Source: Methylobacterium sp. Leaf112 | GTDB taxonomy: Bacteria; Pseudomonadota; Alphaproteobacteria; Rhizobiales; Beijerinckiaceae | Direction of reading: 5' to 3' | NCBI RefSeq assembly: GCF_001423295.1 | Contig: NZ_LMNG01000031.1 | Location: 309,863-373,862, forward strand | Length of the DNA stretch: 64,000 nucleotides | Part shown: positions 20,078-33,025 of the stretch, piece by piece | How the letters are laid out: each line of letters begins with the position of its first letter | Position numbering within the stretch: the first letter of the stretch is position 1 | Notes under the pieces: generated by a model | What the model saw: the letters and a program-made list of their open reading frames with translations, nothing else | What the model was told of the DNA's origin: nothing | The model's database searches: none | Program-made: the position numbers and the translations under genes

Positions 20078-20214
20078 GTCATCCCGGGGCCGCGCAGCGG
20101 AACCCGGGATCCAGAAACACAGGGTCCGCCGAGTTTTCCCGCAATCGGCAGCTCTGGATTGAACGCCTCCGGCGCGGCCGTCCGGGTTGCCTCAGCGCGC
20201 GCCCGGGAACGACG
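20078..20214. repeat. Imperfect palindromic intergenic repeat
   Basis: The left arm begins GTCATCCCGGGGCCGCGCAG and contains AACCCGGGATCCAGA. The reverse complement of the right arm begins CGTCGTTCCCGGGCGCGCGC and contains AACCCGGA and ATCCAGAGC. This is a degenerate long inverted repeat of the 'CCCGGGATCCAG' type common between genes in Rhizobiales. The rest of the hfq-hflX gap (20215-20380) shows no gene and should hold any hflX promoter. Confidence 0.6.
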
Positions 20215-20380
20215 GCGGTGTGGCCTGTGATCGCTTCGATCTCCTCCGATGGAAGGGGGTTCGCTTGATCCGCGGAGAGTCGAAGGCCCCGTTTCCCCGG
20301 ATTAGCACCCTGCGCCCTTGTCTGGCGTGTCCGCGCGCCCAATGTCCTGAAATCACAGGACAGGGTCTGACGCGCAACCC

Positions 20381-21793
20381 ATGACGGAAACCATGACGCC
20401 CGGCGAAGCCCGGCTCCAGGCGATGGCCGCCCCCGAGGGCGATATCGCGGCCGCGACCCACACCCTCGTGGTCGGGCCGTATCTCGGCCGGGTCGCGCAG
20501 CGCAGTGTCGGGGGCGTCCACAACACCGAGATGCTGCGCTCCAACGAGGCGCGCCTCGACGAAGCCTCGGGCCTCGCCGCCGCCATCGAGCTCGACGTGG
20601 TCGAGGCGATCTTCGCGCCGGTGCAGCGAATCCGGCCCTCGACCTATCTCGGCAAGGGCCGCGTCGAGGAGCTCGCCGGCATGATCAAGGCGCGCGAGAT
20701 CGGCCTCGTGGTGATGGATTGCGCCCTCTCCCCGGTCCAGCAGCGCAACCTGGAGAAGGAGTTCGGCTGCAAGGTCATCGACCGCACCGGCCTCATCCTC
20801 GAGATCTTCGGGCGCCGCGCCTCCACGCGCGAGGGCACGCTGCAGGTCGAGCACGCGCATCTGGCCTACCAGCGCAGCCGCCTCGTGCGGTCCTGGACCC
20901 ACCTGGAGCGCCAGCGCGGCGGCTTCGGCTTCCTCGGCGGCCCCGGCGAGACCCAGATCGAGGCCGACCGCCGCATGATCCAGGAGCGGATGACGAAGAT
21001 CGAGCGCGAACTCGACGGCGTCACCCGCACGCGCGGCCTGCACCGGCAGGGCCGGGCGCGGGTGCCGTATCCCATCGTCGCCCTCGTCGGCTACACCAAT
21101 GCCGGCAAGTCGACCCTCTTCAACGCCCTCACCAAAGCCCAGGTGATGGCGCAGGACATGCTGTTCGCCACCCTCGACCCGACGGCGCGCGCCACCAAGC
21201 TTCCCCACGGCGAGACGGTGATCCTGTCCGACACGGTGGGTTTCATCTCCGAGCTGCCGACCTCCCTCATCGCGGCCTTCCGGGCCACGTTGGAGGACGT
21301 GATCGAGGCCGACATCCTGCTCCACGTCCGCGACGTGTCGCACGGCGACAGCGAGGCCCAGGCCGAGGATGTCGGCGCGGTCCTGCGCGAACTCGGGATC
21401 GAGACCAGCGCCACCCGGATCATCGAGGTCTGGAACAAGGCCGACCTCCTGGATCCGGCCGAGCGCACGCGCCTGCTCAACCTCAGCGCGCAGGGGCGTA
21501 CGGACCGGGACAGCGACGCGCCGGTCCTCGTCTCGGCCCTCACGGGGGAGGGGCTCACGGCGCTCACCAGCCGGATAGAGGCCCGCATCGCGCGCCAGCG
21601 CTCCACCTTCGCGGTGGTGCTGCCGCCCGAGGACGGGGCGTCCCTGCACTGGCTCTACGAGAACGGCGAGGTTCTGGACCGGCGCGAGGAGGAGGGCGGC
21701 ACCATGCACCTCGCTTTCCGCATCGCCCCCGAGAAGGAACCGCGATTCCTCAACCGGTTCGCCGGCGCGCGCCGGCTTAACCGGGTCGGTTAG
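20381..21793 (+). CDS. hflX: Ribosome-associated GTPase HflX
   Basis: A 470-residue GTPase that splits or rescues stalled ribosomes. The N-terminal HflX domain contains [10 protein letters not shown] and the linker [21 protein letters not shown] in pieces. The G domain has G1 GYTNAGKS (about residues 237-244), G3 DTVGFI and G4 NKAD. The C-terminus ends within a short extension. A second in-frame ATG lies at codon 5; the first gives a normal length. It converges with the next gene, 32 bases away. Confidence 0.95.
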   Translation: MTETMTPGEARLQAMAAPEGDIAAATHTLVVGPYLGRVAQRSVGGVHNTEMLRSNEARLDEASGLAAAIELDVVEAIFAPVQRIRPSTYLGKGRVEELAGMIKAREIGLVVMDCALSPVQQRNLEKEFGCKVIDRTGLILEIFGRRASTREGTLQVEHAHLAYQRSRLVRSWTHLERQRGGFGFLGGPGETQIEADRRMIQERMTKIERELDGVTRTRGLHRQGRARVPYPIVALVGYTNAGKSTLFNALTKAQVMAQDMLFATLDPTARATKLPHGETVILSDTVGFISELPTSLIAAFRATLEDVIEADILLHVRDVSHGDSEAQAEDVGAVLRELGIETSATRIIEVWNKADLLDPAERTRLLNLSAQGRTDRDSDAPVLVSALTGEGLTALTSRIEARIARQRSTFAVVLPPEDGASLHWLYENGEVLDRREEEGGTMHLAFRIAPEKEPRFLNRFAGARRLNRVG

Positions 21794-21825
21794 CGGCCCC
21801 GCTCACGCACCCCGCGCCGCCGGCA

Positions 21826-24132
21826 TCAATCCCGCAGCGGCGCGGCCTTCGTGTGCCCGAGCTTGTCGAAGAACGCTTCGAGGACGTTGGCGTAGTCGTC
21901 GGTCCAGGGCCGGCGCGTCATGTCGGGGGCGACGGGCGTCCAGCCCAGCCGCACGGCTTCCCGTTCGACCACCGGATCGCGGGTGGCGATGACCACCAGG
22001 GCGGGCGCGCGGTAGTGGGCCTCGAAGGGCTCGTCGAGCCGGTCGAGGCGCTGGAGGAGGGTCAGGCCCTGCTCGGCGGCGGCGCGCGCCAGGGCCGGCC
22101 GCAGGTCGAAATGGCGGTTGGAGATGTGGAGCGCGAGGACGCCCTGCGCATCGAGACGGCTGCGGTAGAGCGCCAGGGCCTCACCCGTGAGCAGGTGCAT
22201 CGGGATCGCGTCGGACGAGAACGCGTCGACGATGAGCACGCGTACCGAACCGGTCTCGGCGGCGAGGGTCAGGCGGGCGTCGCCCTGGACGATCCGGGCC
22301 GAGGGCGTGCATTCCTGGAGGAAGCGGAACCGGGCGGGGTCGGTGGCGAGGCGGATGACCACGGGATCGATCTCGTAGAACGTCCAGGCTTCCCCGGGTT
22401 CGGACTGGCAGGCGAGGCTGCCGGCGCCGAGGCCGACCACGGCCACCGCCGGCAGGGGCCCGTGCGCCGCGCGGCCGACCGCGAGGACATCCGCGATGGC
22501 GTTGCCGGGCGCGTAGTAGGTGGTGGATTCGGGCCGCCCGAGGGCGGGCCCGCCATCGTCCGCGCGGATGCGGATGGCGCCGTGCAGCGTGGTGCCGTGC
22601 GTGAGCAGGCGGAAGCGGCCCGACGCATCGGTCTCGATGCGATGGACCCCGAAGAAGCTGCGCCGGCTCTCGTAGTCCCGGGCGACGAGGTGCGGCATCG
22701 CCAGGCCGAGGGCGCAGAGCAGCGCGGCAAAGCCGACGACCCGCCGCGGCGCGCGCCAGCTCACCAGAAGCCCGGCCATCAGCACGATCATCGCCAGGTG
22801 GGGCGTGAGGCCCGGGACGCACCATCCCAACACCCCGACGATTCCCACGAACGCGCCGGCGAGCAGGGCCGGGCGCAGCCGGTGCCGCAGGTCGGGGCGC
22901 ACGCGGCGCAGGCCCGCGAAGGTGCCGGGGCGGCAGGCCAGGGCCGCGACGAGGAGCAGCGGATATTCCGCCACCGTCGGGAACAGCCGCGGGGCGATGA
23001 GCGCCGCGAACAGGCCCCCGAGCATGCCGCCGAGCGACGTGAACAGGTAGAACTCGGTCAGGCGTCGTGCGGACGGCCGCAGCCCGTAGACGGCCCGGTG
23101 GGCGACGAGGCTCGCGACGAAGCCGAGCCCGAGGCTCAAGGGCAGATCGATCAGGAACGGCAGGCGCCCGATGACGGCGACGCCCAGGACCACGGCCGTC
23201 CCGGCCGTCAGCAGGACGGCGAGGGGGCGCTCCGGCCAGGTGGCGAGGGGCCGGAAGGTGATGACGAAGGTCAGGAGATAGAGGGCCAGCGGGATGACCC
23301 ACATGAGGGGGATCGCCGCCACATCGGTGGTGATGTGGGCCGTGACCGCGACGAGCAGGCCCGACGGCACGGCCGAGAGGCCGATCCAGGCCAAGCGCCG
23401 AGATGGGCCGATGGGCTCGGCCTCGGCCTCGGCCGCGCGAACCGGCCCGCGCGCCGCCCGCATCACCGAGAGGGCGCAGGCTGCCAGTGCGCAGGCCCCG
23501 AGGCCGTAGCCGACCGACCACAGCCGCGTCTGCTCGGCGAGGCCCAGCATCGGCTCGATGGCGAGGGGATAGGCGAGGAGGGCCGCGAACGATCCGAGGT
23601 TCGAGGCCCGGTAGAGGAAGTACGGGTCCGCCGCCGCGGGGTCGTCCGAGCGGGCGAACCAGGCCTGAAGCAGGGGCGCGCTCGCGGAGAGGGCGAAGAA
23701 CGGCGCGCCGACGGAGGCGAGGAAGAGGCCGACCAGCCACAGGGCCTCGTCGCCCGTGCCGACGCTCCCGTATCTGGCGGCGATCCCGATGGGCAGGAAC
23801 GCAGCGCCGCCGAGCAGAACGGCGCCGTGCACGGTCGCGGCAATCCGGAACGGCAGCCACCGGGTCAGGGCGTGGGCGTAGGCGTAGCCCGCGAGCAGCA
23901 GGGCCTGGAAGAACACCATGGCGACGGACCACACCCCCGGCGTGCCGCCGAGGACGGGCAGGATCCGCTTGGTGAAGATCGGCTGCAGGCTGAACAGCAG
24001 GAAAGCCGCTAGCAGCAGGGTGCCGGAGAACAGCGCCACCTGCGTCAGGCCGCGGCCGGGCAATCCGCGCTCCGGACATGACACCCGGGCGGATCCGTCG
24101 GGTCCCATCGCGCCGGTCTCGCTGGCTTGCAT
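21826..24132 (-). CDS. Membrane protein fused to a spermidine-synthase-like domain
   Basis: A 768-residue protein from ATG 24132. Residues about 30-480 carry a dozen or so hydrophobic helices, and the C-terminal 230 residues form a SAM-type Rossmann domain with VAVVGLGAGSLACQ (about 567), the acidic FYEIDP, QGDARL and DAFSSDAIPMHLLT. This matches the family annotated as fused MFS/spermidine synthase. Whether it is an aminopropyltransferase is unproven; the polyamine-binding residues cannot be judged by eye. It transcribes toward hflX. Confidence 0.82.
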   Translation of the reverse strand: MQASETGAMGPDGSARVSCPERGLPGRGLTQVALFSGTLLLAAFLLFSLQPIFTKRILPVLGGTPGVWSVAMVFFQALLLAGYAYAHALTRWLPFRIAATVHGAVLLGGAAFLPIGIAARYGSVGTGDEALWLVGLFLASVGAPFFALSASAPLLQAWFARSDDPAAADPYFLYRASNLGSFAALLAYPLAIEPMLGLAEQTRLWSVGYGLGACALAACALSVMRAARGPVRAAEAEAEPIGPSRRLAWIGLSAVPSGLLVAVTAHITTDVAAIPLMWVIPLALYLLTFVITFRPLATWPERPLAVLLTAGTAVVLGVAVIGRLPFLIDLPLSLGLGFVASLVAHRAVYGLRPSARRLTEFYLFTSLGGMLGGLFAALIAPRLFPTVAEYPLLLVAALACRPGTFAGLRRVRPDLRHRLRPALLAGAFVGIVGVLGWCVPGLTPHLAMIVLMAGLLVSWRAPRRVVGFAALLCALGLAMPHLVARDYESRRSFFGVHRIETDASGRFRLLTHGTTLHGAIRIRADDGGPALGRPESTTYYAPGNAIADVLAVGRAAHGPLPAVAVVGLGAGSLACQSEPGEAWTFYEIDPVVIRLATDPARFRFLQECTPSARIVQGDARLTLAAETGSVRVLIVDAFSSDAIPMHLLTGEALALYRSRLDAQGVLALHISNRHFDLRPALARAAAEQGLTLLQRLDRLDEPFEAHYRAPALVVIATRDPVVEREAVRLGWTPVAPDMTRRPWTDDYANVLEAFFDKLGHTKAAPLRD

Positions 24133-24260
24133 CGGTCGGGTCTCGCGTCGTTCGAGCGGACACCTTCGACCAGGAGACTTAAGGAGTGGCTGACGGCCCC
24201 CCGCGGTGACCCGAGTTTCGCGCGAGCCTCCGGCGGTCGACGCCAGCCCCGAGGGCGCCA

Positions 24261-24295
24261 AAAACGAAAAACCGTCCCTCCCGGGGGAGGAACGG
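24261..24295 (-). terminator. Rho-independent terminator of the outer-membrane gene
   Basis: Reading leftward, stem CCGTTCCTCC / GGAGGGACGG (one mismatch) with a short CCCG-rich loop, followed by TTTTTCGTTTTTGG. It lies about 57 bases past the stop of the MetA-type channel gene and before the promoter of the next leftward gene. Confidence 0.8.
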
Positions 24296-24351
24296 CGTGT
24301 TGTGTCCGGGGACCCTGCGGACCCGGAGGTCCGCGATCAGTCCTTGTCGGA

Positions 24352-25323
24352 TCAGTACTTGCGGATGATCGGAGCCGGCGCAGCAGCGGCAACGGCGGTG
24401 GGCGAGTACAGCGGAACGATCAGGCGGAACCAACCTTCGACCGTGTCGGTGCGACGGTTGACGTTGGCATTGGCGACCGTGGTGGCGACGTAGGCCTGGG
24501 CGGTGACGGGCCCGAAGTCGTAGCCGATGAGACCACCGACCGAGAAGTTGCCACGGTTGCCGGCGGCGAGGCTGGCAGCGCTGATGTCGAAGTTCATCGT
24601 GCCGTAACCGATGACACCGATCTCGAACTTGCCGAACTTCTTGGTCGCGGTCAGGTCGAGGTTGAGCGAGTCGGAGATGATGAACGGACCGCGGGTGCCG
24701 AAGGTATTGTTGCCACCGAACGAGGCCGGCGAGTCGTAGATGTTCGCGGTCAGGTTGGCGGTGAGGTTGTAACCATCGCCGGTGTAGCTGGCGGCGACGC
24801 CCATACGGTAGGTATTGGAGGCGAGGAACGGCAGGACCGGCGAGCTGGCCGTGGTGCCGGCATTGTTCACGAGGACGCCGCGACCGGCATTGAGCTCGTT
24901 GAGGTACACGCCGCCGAGCAAGCTGACGCCGAAGTTGTTGCCGAGATCGAAGGCCCAGATGCCGCCGACGAAGGTGCCGACGTTGATGGACAGGTCACGC
25001 GAGCCGTTGGCGCCGCCGTTCTTGCCGAAGGCGAACACGGTCGGGGGAGCGACGAGGAGCTCGACGCGGCCGCCGAACGGCACGAACGGGGTCGACCAGA
25101 CGAGCACGGGGACGTTGACGGCGACGTCGACGGCGCCGGGGCCGGTGTTCTCGTTGCTGCGGTAGACGAAGGTGTTGAGGGCGTAGATGCCCTCGGGCAG
25201 CGGCGCGCCGGTGGCGAGGCCGACCTGCTCACCGGGAACCGTGGTCGTCTGGGCGAAGGCGGCGGTGGCGGACATGCCAACCGAAAGCGCCACCGCTCCG
25301 GCGGCGAGCCAGTTCTTCATCAT
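24352..25323 (-). CDS. Outer-membrane MetA-pathway-type channel (Phenol_MetA_deg-like)
   Basis: A 323-residue protein with a signal peptide (MMKNWLAAGAVALSVGMSA, cleavage near AFA-QTTT) and alternating beta-strand pattern throughout, ending in the aromatic IIRKY expected for an outer-membrane barrel. It resembles the family named after the phenol meta-pathway channel, whose substrates are mostly unknown. Good AAGGA ribosome binding site; a second ATG follows directly. Codon use is cleaner than its neighbours and it has its own strong terminator, suggesting high expression. A 7-bp hairpin (25388-25405) lies in the probable leader. Confidence 0.75.
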   Translation of the reverse strand: MMKNWLAAGAVALSVGMSATAAFAQTTTVPGEQVGLATGAPLPEGIYALNTFVYRSNENTGPGAVDVAVNVPVLVWSTPFVPFGGRVELLVAPPTVFAFGKNGGANGSRDLSINVGTFVGGIWAFDLGNNFGVSLLGGVYLNELNAGRGVLVNNAGTTASSPVLPFLASNTYRMGVAASYTGDGYNLTANLTANIYDSPASFGGNNTFGTRGPFIISDSLNLDLTATKKFGKFEIGVIGYGTMNFDISAASLAAGNRGNFSVGGLIGYDFGPVTAQAYVATTVANANVNRRTDTVEGWFRLIVPLYSPTAVAAAAPAPIIRKY

Positions 25324-25852
25324 GTGTCTGTCCTTCCCAAGGATTTCAGGCGGGCGCCGCGTAGCCTTCCGCACCATTCTGCCGGTCCGCTGCTTTGGAG
25401 CAGCGTGTTCCCGTTGGTTTGGAAGGCCCCCCTTGCGGCCCGAATTCGTGTCTCAACGAGGGGAACTATTCTACAGCTTGGCCCGGAAGGACAGCGCGTT
25501 GCACTGAAACGGGGCAGTTCCAAACTGACCGTTGCGCAAAAGCCGCAATCTTGCCGCGGTGCAACAGCGCGGTTCGTTAACCATTGTGGCGCGGCGCACG
25601 CGGGTCCGTTCGGACGAACTGGAACGATATCGCTGACGGCGCAAGCGTTTGCCGCCCCCGCACGGACCGGGCAAAACCGGAAAGACGCCTCCGGCGATTG
25701 CGCAAGCATTAACCTTTGGCGCCGGGGGCCTTCGACCGCTTCCGCGATGCGGCGCCGCCCGAAGACGCCAGAATGCCTTGGCGGCCCCGCGAATCACCCC
25801 CGAAATGCCGCCGATCCGCGTCCGAGGGCCGGTTCGTAGGGCCGCCCGATCC
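25324..25852. other. Intergenic region between the channel gene and uvrA
   Basis: No gene is supported. It contains the leader hairpin CGCTGCT-ttgg-AGCAGCG (25388-25405) and AT-richer segments around 25455-25480, 25570-25585 and 25705-25720. At least the first of these is likely to belong to the promoter of the leftward channel gene. Confidence 0.4.
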
Positions 25853-28831
<2,979 letters not shown>

Positions 28832-28919
28832 GGAATCTCTTCACGCTTCGGGTCGGTTCGACAGGCTTCGCATCCGCCGGCCACCCGCATGTCGGGCGTC
28901 GGGTGTCCAAGACAAGGTG

Positions 28920-28953
28920 CCGCCACCGGCCGTGCAAGTCCGGCCGGTGGCGG
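28920..28953. repeat. Strong hairpin upstream of uvrA
   Basis: A perfect 12-bp inverted repeat CCGCCACCGGCC / GGCCGGTGGCGG separated by 10 bases, in the divergent uvrA-oxidoreductase region. No T-tract on either side, so a terminator is unlikely. Confidence 0.6.
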
Positions 28954-29003
28954 GCTGGACGGGCAGAAACGCCGACCGACATCGGCTTCCACGATATCAT
29001 TCG

Positions 29004-29018
29004 GAACAAACTGAGTAC
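29004..29018 (-). promoter_or_regulatory. Candidate LexA (SOS) box for uvrA
   Basis: Reading toward uvrA the sequence is GTAC-N7-GTTC, which differs by one base from the alphaproteobacterial LexA consensus GTTC-N7-GTTC. It sits in an AT-richer patch in the uvrA upstream region. The rest of 28832-29259 holds no gene. Confidence 0.45.
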
Positions 29019-29259
29019 ACGGACGATGTGGGGCATCAACGCCTGCGATCGCGACGGGCGTATCGGATCGCGGCGTCGCTACGGCCGCCGCGCTCGTCGG
29101 GTCCGGCCGGACGGATCGTCACCTGAGGCGGATCGTATCCCCCAGCAACGATCGAGGAGGGCCTCCGTTGACTGCCCGTGCGCCGCCTCCTGCGGCCCGG
29201 GTGCGACGCCCCGCCCGGCTCGATCCCCACGCTTCGCTCGCCCTCGTTTGGAGACCCGC

Positions 29260-30417
29260 ATGAGCATCGCCTCGGCCCTCGGTCTGACCTCCGGCAAAAA
29301 GGTCCGCTACGCCTTCGTCGCTCTTGGTGACATCACCCAGGAAGCCATGCTGCCCGGCGTTGCCCACACGGGCAATTCCGAGGTGGTGGCCTTCGTCACC
29401 GGCGACCCCGAAAAGGCGTCCGGCGTCGGCAAGCAGTACGGCGTCACCGCTTCCTACACGTACGACCAGTTCGACGAACTCCTCGCCTCTGGGACCATCG
29501 ACGCGATCTACCTCGCGACGCCGAACTGGCGCCATGCGGAGTTTGCGATCCCGGCCCTCAAAGCCGGTATCCATGTGCTCGCCGAGAAGCCCCTGGAAGT
29601 GTCGACGGAGAAGTGCCGCGCGATCCTCAACGTCGCCGAGACCTCGCCGGCCAAGCTGATGGTGGCGTACCGCCTGCATTTCGAGCCCGCCACCCTGGCG
29701 ACCATCGATCTCATCCGCTCCGGCAAGCTCGGCGACCTCCTTACCTTCTCCTCGACCTTCACCCAGATGGTCTCGCCGGAGAACCACCGGGCCCGGAACG
29801 GCGTCGAGGCCGGCCCGATCTTCGACATGGGGCCGTATCCCGTGAACGCCGCCCGCTACGTCTTCGGCGACGAGCCGACGGAGGTGGTCTCGGCGGTGGG
29901 CGTCCGGCACCCGGATGCGGGCATGGGCGATTTCGATGACACCGTGGCGGTCACCCTGCGCTTTCCCGGCAACCGCCTCGCACAATTCGTCCTGTCCTAT
30001 TACGGCAACACCCTCGACACCTACGCGGTTGTCGGCACGAAGGGCAGCGTCGAGGTCAATCCCGCCTACATGTACGGCAAGCCCCTGGAACACACCGTGA
30101 CCCTGGGCGAATCGAAGAGCCACGCAAGCTTCAAGAACACCGACCATTTCGGCGGGGAGCTGAAGTACTTCTCCGACTGCATCCTCGAGGATCGCGAGCC
30201 GGAGCCGGACGGCGAGGAGGGCTACGCCGACGTGCGCGTGCTGGAGGGCATCGTCCAGGCCCTGAAGACCGGCGGCCCCGTGGCCCTCGAACCGTTCACC
30301 CGCACCAAGCGCATCGATACGAAGGCACAGGAAGAGACCTTGCGCGCCCAGAAATCACCGGCGCTCGTCAACACCTCGAACCCGGGCAAGGGCAAGGACA
30401 AAGTCCCGAAGAACTGA
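29260..30417 (+). CDS. Gfo/Idh/MocA-family oxidoreductase
   Basis: A 385-residue NAD(P)-dependent dehydrogenase of the glucose-fructose oxidoreductase type. The N-terminal Rossmann domain begins VRYAFVALGDITQEAMLPG, and the diagnostic EKP motif is in LAEKPLEVS near residue 112. The conserved YRLHFEPA segment and the C-terminal sheet (FDMGPYPVNAARYVFG) are clear. The tail from about residue 355 is Lys-rich and disordered. The likely substrate is a sugar or sugar derivative, not identifiable. ATG 29260 chosen because the upstream extension has no resemblance. The GH15 gene follows after 22 bases. Confidence 0.85.
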   Translation: MSIASALGLTSGKKVRYAFVALGDITQEAMLPGVAHTGNSEVVAFVTGDPEKASGVGKQYGVTASYTYDQFDELLASGTIDAIYLATPNWRHAEFAIPALKAGIHVLAEKPLEVSTEKCRAILNVAETSPAKLMVAYRLHFEPATLATIDLIRSGKLGDLLTFSSTFTQMVSPENHRARNGVEAGPIFDMGPYPVNAARYVFGDEPTEVVSAVGVRHPDAGMGDFDDTVAVTLRFPGNRLAQFVLSYYGNTLDTYAVVGTKGSVEVNPAYMYGKPLEHTVTLGESKSHASFKNTDHFGGELKYFSDCILEDREPEPDGEEGYADVRVLEGIVQALKTGGPVALEPFTRTKRIDTKAQEETLRAQKSPALVNTSNPGKGKDKVPKN

Positions 30418-30439
30418 CCGCCCCCGCCGGACCCCGACG

Positions 30440-32302
30440 ATGACTCTGGAACGCGATTCGACCATGCACGAGGGAACGAGCGGCGACCCGGACCGCGCGG
30501 ATAAATCAGGGCGGAGTTCCGGCGCTGAGGTTCCGATCCAGGACTACGCCGCCCTCGGCGACGGCCGGTCCGTGGTCCTCGTGGCGCCGGACGGGACCGT
30601 CGCGTGGTGGTGCGTGCCCGAGATGGACTCGCCGCCGCTGTTCGACAGCCTGCTCGACCCGGAGGCCGGGGGCTACTTCCAGATCACTCCCGAGGGCGCG
30701 ACCCGCGTCGCGCGGCATTACCGCCAGGACAGCAACGTACTGGAGACGGTGTTCGCCTCCGACACGGGCCGGGCGCGGCTCACCGAGTCGCTCAACAGTT
30801 CCACGGCCGGACGCCTGCCCTGGTGCGAGCTCGCCCGCCGCATCGAGGTGCTCTCAGGCACGATGACCTTCCGCATCCGCGCGGTGTTCGGCACCCGCGG
30901 CGACACCGCCTCGCCGTGGCTGCAGCCGACCCCCAACGGCTGCGTGTTCCATGTCGGCCCGGTCCTCGGCCTGTTCCGGTGCAGCGACAACGTCACGATC
31001 ACCGAGGAGGCGGACCGCACCATCGCGGCGACCGTGACCCTGACGGCGGGCGAGCGCGCCACGGTGGCGCTGCTCGCCGGCGAGGACGAGCCCCTGGGCG
31101 TGCCGGCGATGGACGAGATCGACCGGCGCATCGACATCAGCGACGGTGCCTGGCGGGCCTGGGCCGAGAGCCTGCGCTACGCGGGTCCGTACCGCGACGC
31201 GGTCCGGCGCAGCGCGCTCGCGCTCAAGCTGCTGCTGTACTCGCCGAGCGGCGCCATCGCGGCGGCGGCCACCACCTCGCTGCCCGAGCGCATCGGCGGC
31301 CCGAAGAACTACGATTACCGCTACGCCTGGATCCGCGATGCCGGCTACGCGGTGAACGCCTTCCTGCGGGTGGGCGCGATGCCGGAGGCCAAGGCGGCGT
31401 TCTCGTGGCTGATGAACCGCCTCGATCGGCACGGCCCGCAGGTTCTCTACACCCTGTGCGGAGATGTCGGCCCCGAGGAACAGACCCTCGACCTGCCCGG
31501 CTATCGCGGCTCCCGTCCGGTACGGGTCGGCAACGGCGCCGCGCTCCAGCACCAGCACGGGATCTACGGCGACATCTTCGAGACGGCGGCCCTGTTCGTC
31601 GCCGACGGCAACATCCTCGACCAGCGCAGCGCCATGGTTCTGTCCGGGCTCGCCGACCAGAGCGCCGATCGCTGGCGGCAGAAGGATGCGGGCATCTGGG
31701 AACTGCACGAGCCGCAGCACTACACCATGTCGAAGATCAGCGCCTGGCAGGGGCTGGCGCGCGCCGTCGAGCTCGCCGAGGCCGGGCACCTCCCCTCGAC
31801 CTGCGTGCCGCGCTGGAAGCGCGAGCGCGACCGCATCGCCGCCTGGGTCGAGGCGCATTGCTGGTCGGAGACGCGGGGCGCCTACACGTTCTATCCCGGA
31901 ACCGAGCGCCTCGACGCCTCCATCGCCCTGGCCGTGCGCTTCGGCTTCGACGGGCGCGACCGGCTGTCGACCACCCTCGACGCCGTGCGGGCCGAACTCG
32001 GGCATGGCCCGTTCCTCTACCGCTACTCCGGGGCGGAGCGGGAGGAGGGGGCGTTCCTCGCGTGCTCGTTCTGGGTGGCGGAGGCCCTGGCCGAACTCGG
32101 GCGCCAGGACGAGGCCGAAGTCGCCTTCGCGGCCGTCCTGGGGGCCCTGCCGCCCGGCGTCGGCATCCTGAGTGAGATGGTCGACCCGGTGACGGGGGAC
32201 GGCCTCGGCAACACGCCCCAGGGCCTGAGCCATCTCGCGCTGATCCACGCCGCTTGCACCCTCGGGGGCGACCGGGCGGACCCGGTCCGGTTCCGCCTGT
32301 GA
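30440..32302 (+). CDS. GH15 glucoamylase/trehalase-like glycoside hydrolase
   Basis: A 620-residue cytoplasmic protein (no signal peptide). Residues about 30-270 form the N-terminal beta domain (IQDYAALGDGRSVVLVAPDGTVAWWCVP), and the rest an (alpha/alpha)6 barrel with the GH15 signature KNYDYRYAWIRDAGY and the acid/base region DVGPEEQTLDLPGYRGSRPV. Bacterial relatives act on trehalose or alpha-glucans. With the preceding oxidoreductase it probably forms an operon. A second ATG at codon 9 is an alternative start. Confidence 0.87.
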   Translation: MTLERDSTMHEGTSGDPDRADKSGRSSGAEVPIQDYAALGDGRSVVLVAPDGTVAWWCVPEMDSPPLFDSLLDPEAGGYFQITPEGATRVARHYRQDSNVLETVFASDTGRARLTESLNSSTAGRLPWCELARRIEVLSGTMTFRIRAVFGTRGDTASPWLQPTPNGCVFHVGPVLGLFRCSDNVTITEEADRTIAATVTLTAGERATVALLAGEDEPLGVPAMDEIDRRIDISDGAWRAWAESLRYAGPYRDAVRRSALALKLLLYSPSGAIAAAATTSLPERIGGPKNYDYRYAWIRDAGYAVNAFLRVGAMPEAKAAFSWLMNRLDRHGPQVLYTLCGDVGPEEQTLDLPGYRGSRPVRVGNGAALQHQHGIYGDIFETAALFVADGNILDQRSAMVLSGLADQSADRWRQKDAGIWELHEPQHYTMSKISAWQGLARAVELAEAGHLPSTCVPRWKRERDRIAAWVEAHCWSETRGAYTFYPGTERLDASIALAVRFGFDGRDRLSTTLDAVRAELGHGPFLYRYSGAEREEGAFLACSFWVAEALAELGRQDEAEVAFAAVLGALPPGVGILSEMVDPVTGDGLGNTPQGLSHLALIHAACTLGGDRADPVRFRL

Positions 32303-32477
32303 GGCATCCGGATGCAGGACAAATTCACTTAGACATAGGTTAAATCAGGCAAGAAAGGCTTTATCGATCCGCGGCGTCGAACAACGCAGCAATCAAAACA
32401 CGTTGGAGGAGGCCGTTTATTGCCCGGAACGTTCGCGGACCGGTGCGGTTGATGGAGGAAACCAAGGGAGATTCCTC

Positions 32478-32975
32478 ATGTCGGCACCCAGCAGCTTGAA
32501 AGACGTCTATCTCGACGAATTGAAGGACAGCTGGTCGGCGAACGACCAGATGGTCCGTGTCGTCCAGCAGCTCAGCCAGAAGGCCAGCGACGGGACGCTG
32601 AAGCAGATGCTGGACGGGTCGGTCGACGGCATCAACAAGCACACGGGCATTCTCAAAGCGCTCATCGAGCAATGCGGCGGAACCGTCGAGCCCGAGCATT
32701 GCAAGGGCATGGAGGGTCTGGTCAGCGAGGCGCGCAAGCACGCCGGCGAGGAGGCGCCGCAGGACGGCAAGCTGCGCGATATCGTGATCATCGCGCAGTA
32801 TCAGCGCATGGCCCATTACGGCCTCGCTGGTTTCGGGTCCGCCGCCGCCTACGCCAAGGCGCTGGGCAAGTCCGACGACGAGGCCAAGCTCAAGCAGGCC
32901 GTTTCGGAGATCTACAAGGGCGACGCCTTCGCGAGCCACCTTGCCGAGAGCTTGCAGGGGGTCGCGACCGCCTGA
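32478..32975 (+). CDS. Ferritin-like DUF892 (YciE/YciF) protein
   Basis: A 165-residue four-helix-bundle protein. It begins with the family hallmark LKDVYLDELKDSWSAND and retains acidic and His residues spaced for a di-metal site (E in YLDEL, H in INKHTG, E in VEPEHC, H in MAHYG). The family is induced by stress, with unclear function. AAGGGA lies about 8 bases before the ATG. Upstream (32303-32477) is an AT-richer promoter-like stretch. Confidence 0.88.
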   Translation: MSAPSSLKDVYLDELKDSWSANDQMVRVVQQLSQKASDGTLKQMLDGSVDGINKHTGILKALIEQCGGTVEPEHCKGMEGLVSEARKHAGEEAPQDGKLRDIVIIAQYQRMAHYGLAGFGSAAAYAKALGKSDDEAKLKQAVSEIYKGDAFASHLAESLQGVATA

Positions 32976-33025
32976 CGATCACCGTCGCGGTCGCCGGGGT
33001 CCTACGTCACGAATGGGGTCGGGCC

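Noticed and set aside
21780-21840. Shared terminator between convergent hflX and the spermidine-synthase-like gene
   Set aside because: The 32-base gap holds no clear stem with a T-tract.
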